This document shows positions 61,120 to 64,000 of a stretch of DNA of 64,000 nt, piece by piece (position 1 is the first letter of the stretch; each line of letters begins with the position of its first letter). Under the pieces are notes generated by a model, which did no database searches, was not told the origin of the DNA, and worked only from the letters and a program-made list of their open reading frames with translations. This DNA comes from Xestospongia bergquistia. Its lineage: Eukaryota; Porifera; Demospongiae; Haplosclerida; Petrosiidae. The DNA is taken from contig OZ014412.1 in NCBI GenBank assembly GCA_963965975.1, positions 13,592,849 through 13,656,848 on the forward strand, in the 5' to 3' direction. A program made the position numbers and the translations under genes.

Positions 61120-63630
61120 TTTTAAAAAGTGTAAGTTCTCCAGACACTGTCTTCATCAAGGTAGAACAGGAAGTAAGGTCATATGGTTGATTACTGTAAT
61201 TATTGAGAATAGGAAAACTTTGCTAACTAAATGAATTTTAACCTAATTATAAGATTGGTCTAGCTACACAACAGAATGATAAAAGGAACGTTCACTGGTG
61301 TCTTTCTAAACAGCTGAAAGATAGCTATAGGAATCCGCTGAGGACATTTCATGAAATCCTATGATGGCTACAATGTTTATGGATTTCGACTTCCTCTAAA
61401 ATTTTCCCTCAATATATGAATTCTTTTGGTGTCAGTGGAATGAATGAAAACTTTCATAGATAGGAAGAATAAAAAGTCATTTGAGAAATTGTTTCCCTTC
61501 TTAAATTTATCATCAGGTTAAATGACTTAGCAATATTGTTTAATACAATCTATTTTTGTTTTATAGACGTTATGTCCACTAGCCTGCATGTTTTTAGGAT
61601 GTCTTGCAATATCAAAAATAAAAAATACAGTCAATGTTATTTTACCAGGATAACGTGTTATATAAGGTTTACGGAACAGAAAGTCAGGAATTATAATGTT
61701 ATTGCTCCAAAGAATACTACAGGAGATCTTGATGCATATTTCAGGAGCATGAAATGCTTATTAGAACATTAAGGATGGTTATAGAGATCCCTATTTTAAA
61801 TTTACTCTTATTAATTGTTGTGAAGGTGAACGTTAAATGCAACATCACTACTAATAGTGAATATTGTGTGTATTATGTTATTTATATGTGCTATACATTA
61901 ATGGACAATTGCAAACCTGGGTAAAGAAAAGTGCATCAGTCAGTATAATGTATTCATTAACACATTACTTTAGAGTCTATTTGTTTCGTAATAAAATTAC
62001 TAAGTATTTTTGTCATAACAATAGCAATTGTTACTGACCATAAGGATTTAGTTTTATATAGACAAACTACAAAAATCATTGTCACATATATAAGTATGGA
62101 GTTGTGAAAATTCCTTAATAAAGATGTAATTCTGCCTAATCCATTCTACAGGTATAAATGAGAGGTGTCTAGATTAAATTAGATAATGATTGACAAACAT
62201 GTTTCCTTTAGCAAAAAGGATAGTAGTTGCTAATTTTTTAATAACTGCAATGATTTTGTAATAAGCTGGTTCTAGTTCTTTAGTCAAGAAAAAGTTAAAT
62301 ATTGCAAATTTATCCTCAGATTCGTCAAGATTTTTGTAATGTATTGTGTGTATTCAATTAAATAACAGAGGGTTTAAATTAAAGATTTCTATGCATTAGA
62401 ACTTAGTAATTGTACTACCAGAGGTAACACCTATATCCATTCAAGTCAATAGTATCACTGAAGTGGAGTCCTCTTCCAATTCACCACATCATTGAATAAT
62501 ATTGAAAATTCTTTTATCCCTAGACAAAATATGAGCATAATTGGTATTTTGAATGCATAAAATCCAACATTAATGTACATACTTTAAATATACCAAGAAA
62601 TTCTTTAGAAGAAGTAATGACTTTGATACTGCAAGCTGATTGTCAACTATAAGTATACATTGATAAATAAAAAAAGTTTTTAAAATACAACTCACCTGTT
62701 TACTCATATTTCTTGTTCCATGTTATATTTTCTTTAAGTCACTATTATAAAAGTTCAAATGCAAAGCATGAGAAAACCACAATGGTCCCAGAACAAGGAT
62801 AAGGGTATCATTATCCCCACATTCTATATTAAAACAATGGTATAATAGCAGTTATAAGACAATAACATACAAGAGCTGTAGCTTTAGTATGAGCAGTTGC
62901 AATGACATCACATGTTGAAATAACACATGATCCATTGTAAGGCTAATAACTTACTAGCTTATTACTTGTGACAGTATTGTCTCCCATATCCAAATAGATA
63001 CAACATACACACTAACAATTGTATTGCTTCATGTAACATACCATAGTTCTTGATTGTAGATCAATAGCTCAAATTAGAAGTATGGCTCTACATTATAATG
63101 TACCCTTTGGTGTTTGTACAATAATAATTGTGAGATCTAGGATATAGATATATAATTATATGTGCCATTATTCTATAAACTTTGATAATAAAATTGTTAA
63201 CTAAATCAACAAGTGGCTTTAGTGCATATTATATTTGTCTTTAGTGTACCAAACCTCTCAGAGAAGAACATAGTTTGATGAAAGTCTAAAGTTTATTAAT
63301 ATTTATAATTAAGGTATAACAAATATAACAAACATTACCTGGTCTTTTTATCAACATTCTACAAAAGTCTTTGAAGCAAAGTCATAATAACCTAAACAAA
63401 ATAGTATACATTATTTTAGAGGTATATTTACCCAATAAAAATGCTTAACTTTTTGTTCCATGGCTGACAATTTATGATCTTCAATTGACATTGAGCAGAT
63501 AACAAGCTGTAAATTATCTCAAACAATCTCTAACACAAATTGTAAATAAGTGATGCCTATATAATGTTGTAACCATGACATCACTTAGTTAACATTAAAC
63601 TAAACTGTAGAACTCCTAACATAGCTTCCT
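61120..63630. other. Region upstream of the ROCO-type gene
   Basis: It presumably contains the 5' UTR and promoter on the minus strand; no distinct TATA box or other element can be singled out in this AT-rich DNA. Two short ATG stretches followed by good donors occur on the minus strand: ATGGAACAAGAAATATGAGT...CAG|GTGAGT near 62725-62697, and ATGGAACAAAAAG...TGG|GTAAAT near 63462-63433. Their use is unproven. Confidence 0.4.
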
Positions 63631-63955
63631 TTAAAGAAATTTCAGCATTTTTATTAAAAAACGATGTAAGTAAGAGATTTCATCTCCATTTTCAGCTTCA
63701 TTCAATTCTTGCTCTACGTCAAGCATGGAATATGTTGTGTCAACAGAATCTGTTTGAAAAATGAAACTGTTGTTTCAGTGGATGTTATCATATCTTTTTC
63801 ACTAGTAGCTGTAAGATCGATATCTGCATCACTTCTACTTGCATAGTGACTTGATTTTACTGACATGTATGATGAATCTCTCGATAGGTGGACCATTTCT
63901 GATTCAATTGATTCTTCTATGAGTCAACCAGAGTCACCTGAATAGAAAGAATCGT
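63631..63955 (-). other. Possible 3' end of a neighbouring gene, Ser/Asp/Glu-rich
   Basis: After a possible acceptor (TCTATTCAG at about 63940) the minus strand reads LIEESIESEMVHLSRDSSYM, SHYASRSDADIDLTATSEKD. After a second acceptor (TTCAAACAG, 63750) it reads DSVDTTYSMLDVEQELNEAE, GDEISYLHRF, then stops with TAA at 63631. Codon content is more protein-like than the surroundings. A TGA lies just before LIEESIE, and the join between the two pieces lacks a clear donor. No family recognised. Confidence 0.35.
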
Positions 63956-64000
63956 CTGCCACTCCAATATAATTAATAAACTTTGCACTACAAGCCTAGC

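Noticed and set aside
1..64000. CRISPR arrays, rRNA, tRNA, bacterial operons
   Set aside because: No regularly spaced identical short repeats, no cloverleaf or rRNA landmark noticed, and genes are split by spliceosomal introns.

Overview
The window looks like nuclear DNA of an AT-rich invertebrate, most likely a sponge (demosponge-like). That is inference, from the domain repertoire of the main gene, spliceosomal introns with GT/AG ends, large introns, and many decayed eukaryotic transposons (piggyBac, Tc1-like, MULE, Ty3/gypsy, LINE). No prokaryotic gene layout, CRISPR, rRNA or tRNA was seen.

One gene dominates: a minus-strand ROCO-type gene of about 54 kb running from a start codon at 61119 to a stop at 7365. 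Reading 5'->3' on the minus strand: a six-codon first exon, an N-capping ankyrin exon, then seven single-repeat ankyrin exons (nearly all exactly 99 bp, phase 0 at both ends), a partial capping ankyrin exon, one 1.7-kb exon with the ROC GTPase and most of the COR domain, two exons finishing COR, a Death domain exon, an SH3-like exon and a terminal exon with a second Death domain. The likely role is intracellular signalling or sensing: ankyrin repeats bind ligand, ROC-COR acts as a GTP switch, and Death/SH3 domains recruit partners.

The ankyrin part sits in introns built from repeated copies of one ancestral intron-exon-intron unit. The youngest event is a tandem duplication with a 6.82-kb period (26087-32915 and 32916-39738, plus an internally deleted third copy to about 40925). 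Units 1 and 2 look essentially identical over about 6.2 kb and each carries the same ankyrin exon, so the predicted protein has two identical consecutive repeats. Older, diverged copies of the same modules lie at 12-24 kb, 25-26 kb and 41-43 kb; a separate duplicated exon flank lies at 52.8 and 56.2 kb, and its second copy has lost the exon.

Region by region: 1-2.3 kb, decayed piggyBac transposase; 2.3-7.3 kb, intergenic with palindromes and a CT-rich tandem array; 7.4-11.5 kb, 3' domain exons; 11.5-44.7 kb, expanded ankyrin introns with LINE, MITE-like and module repeats; 46-52 kb, a transposon graveyard inside one intron (ZSWIM/FAR1-like, gypsy, Tc1-like, LINE reverse transcriptase, MULE); 53-61 kb, first ankyrin exons and a TA-flanked MITE; 61.1-64 kb, upstream region with a possible fragment of another minus-strand gene at the edge.

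Limits: exon borders are read by eye from splice sites and frame. One 1-nt frame conflict (9309-9311) and the 3' end of the SH3 exon are unresolved.
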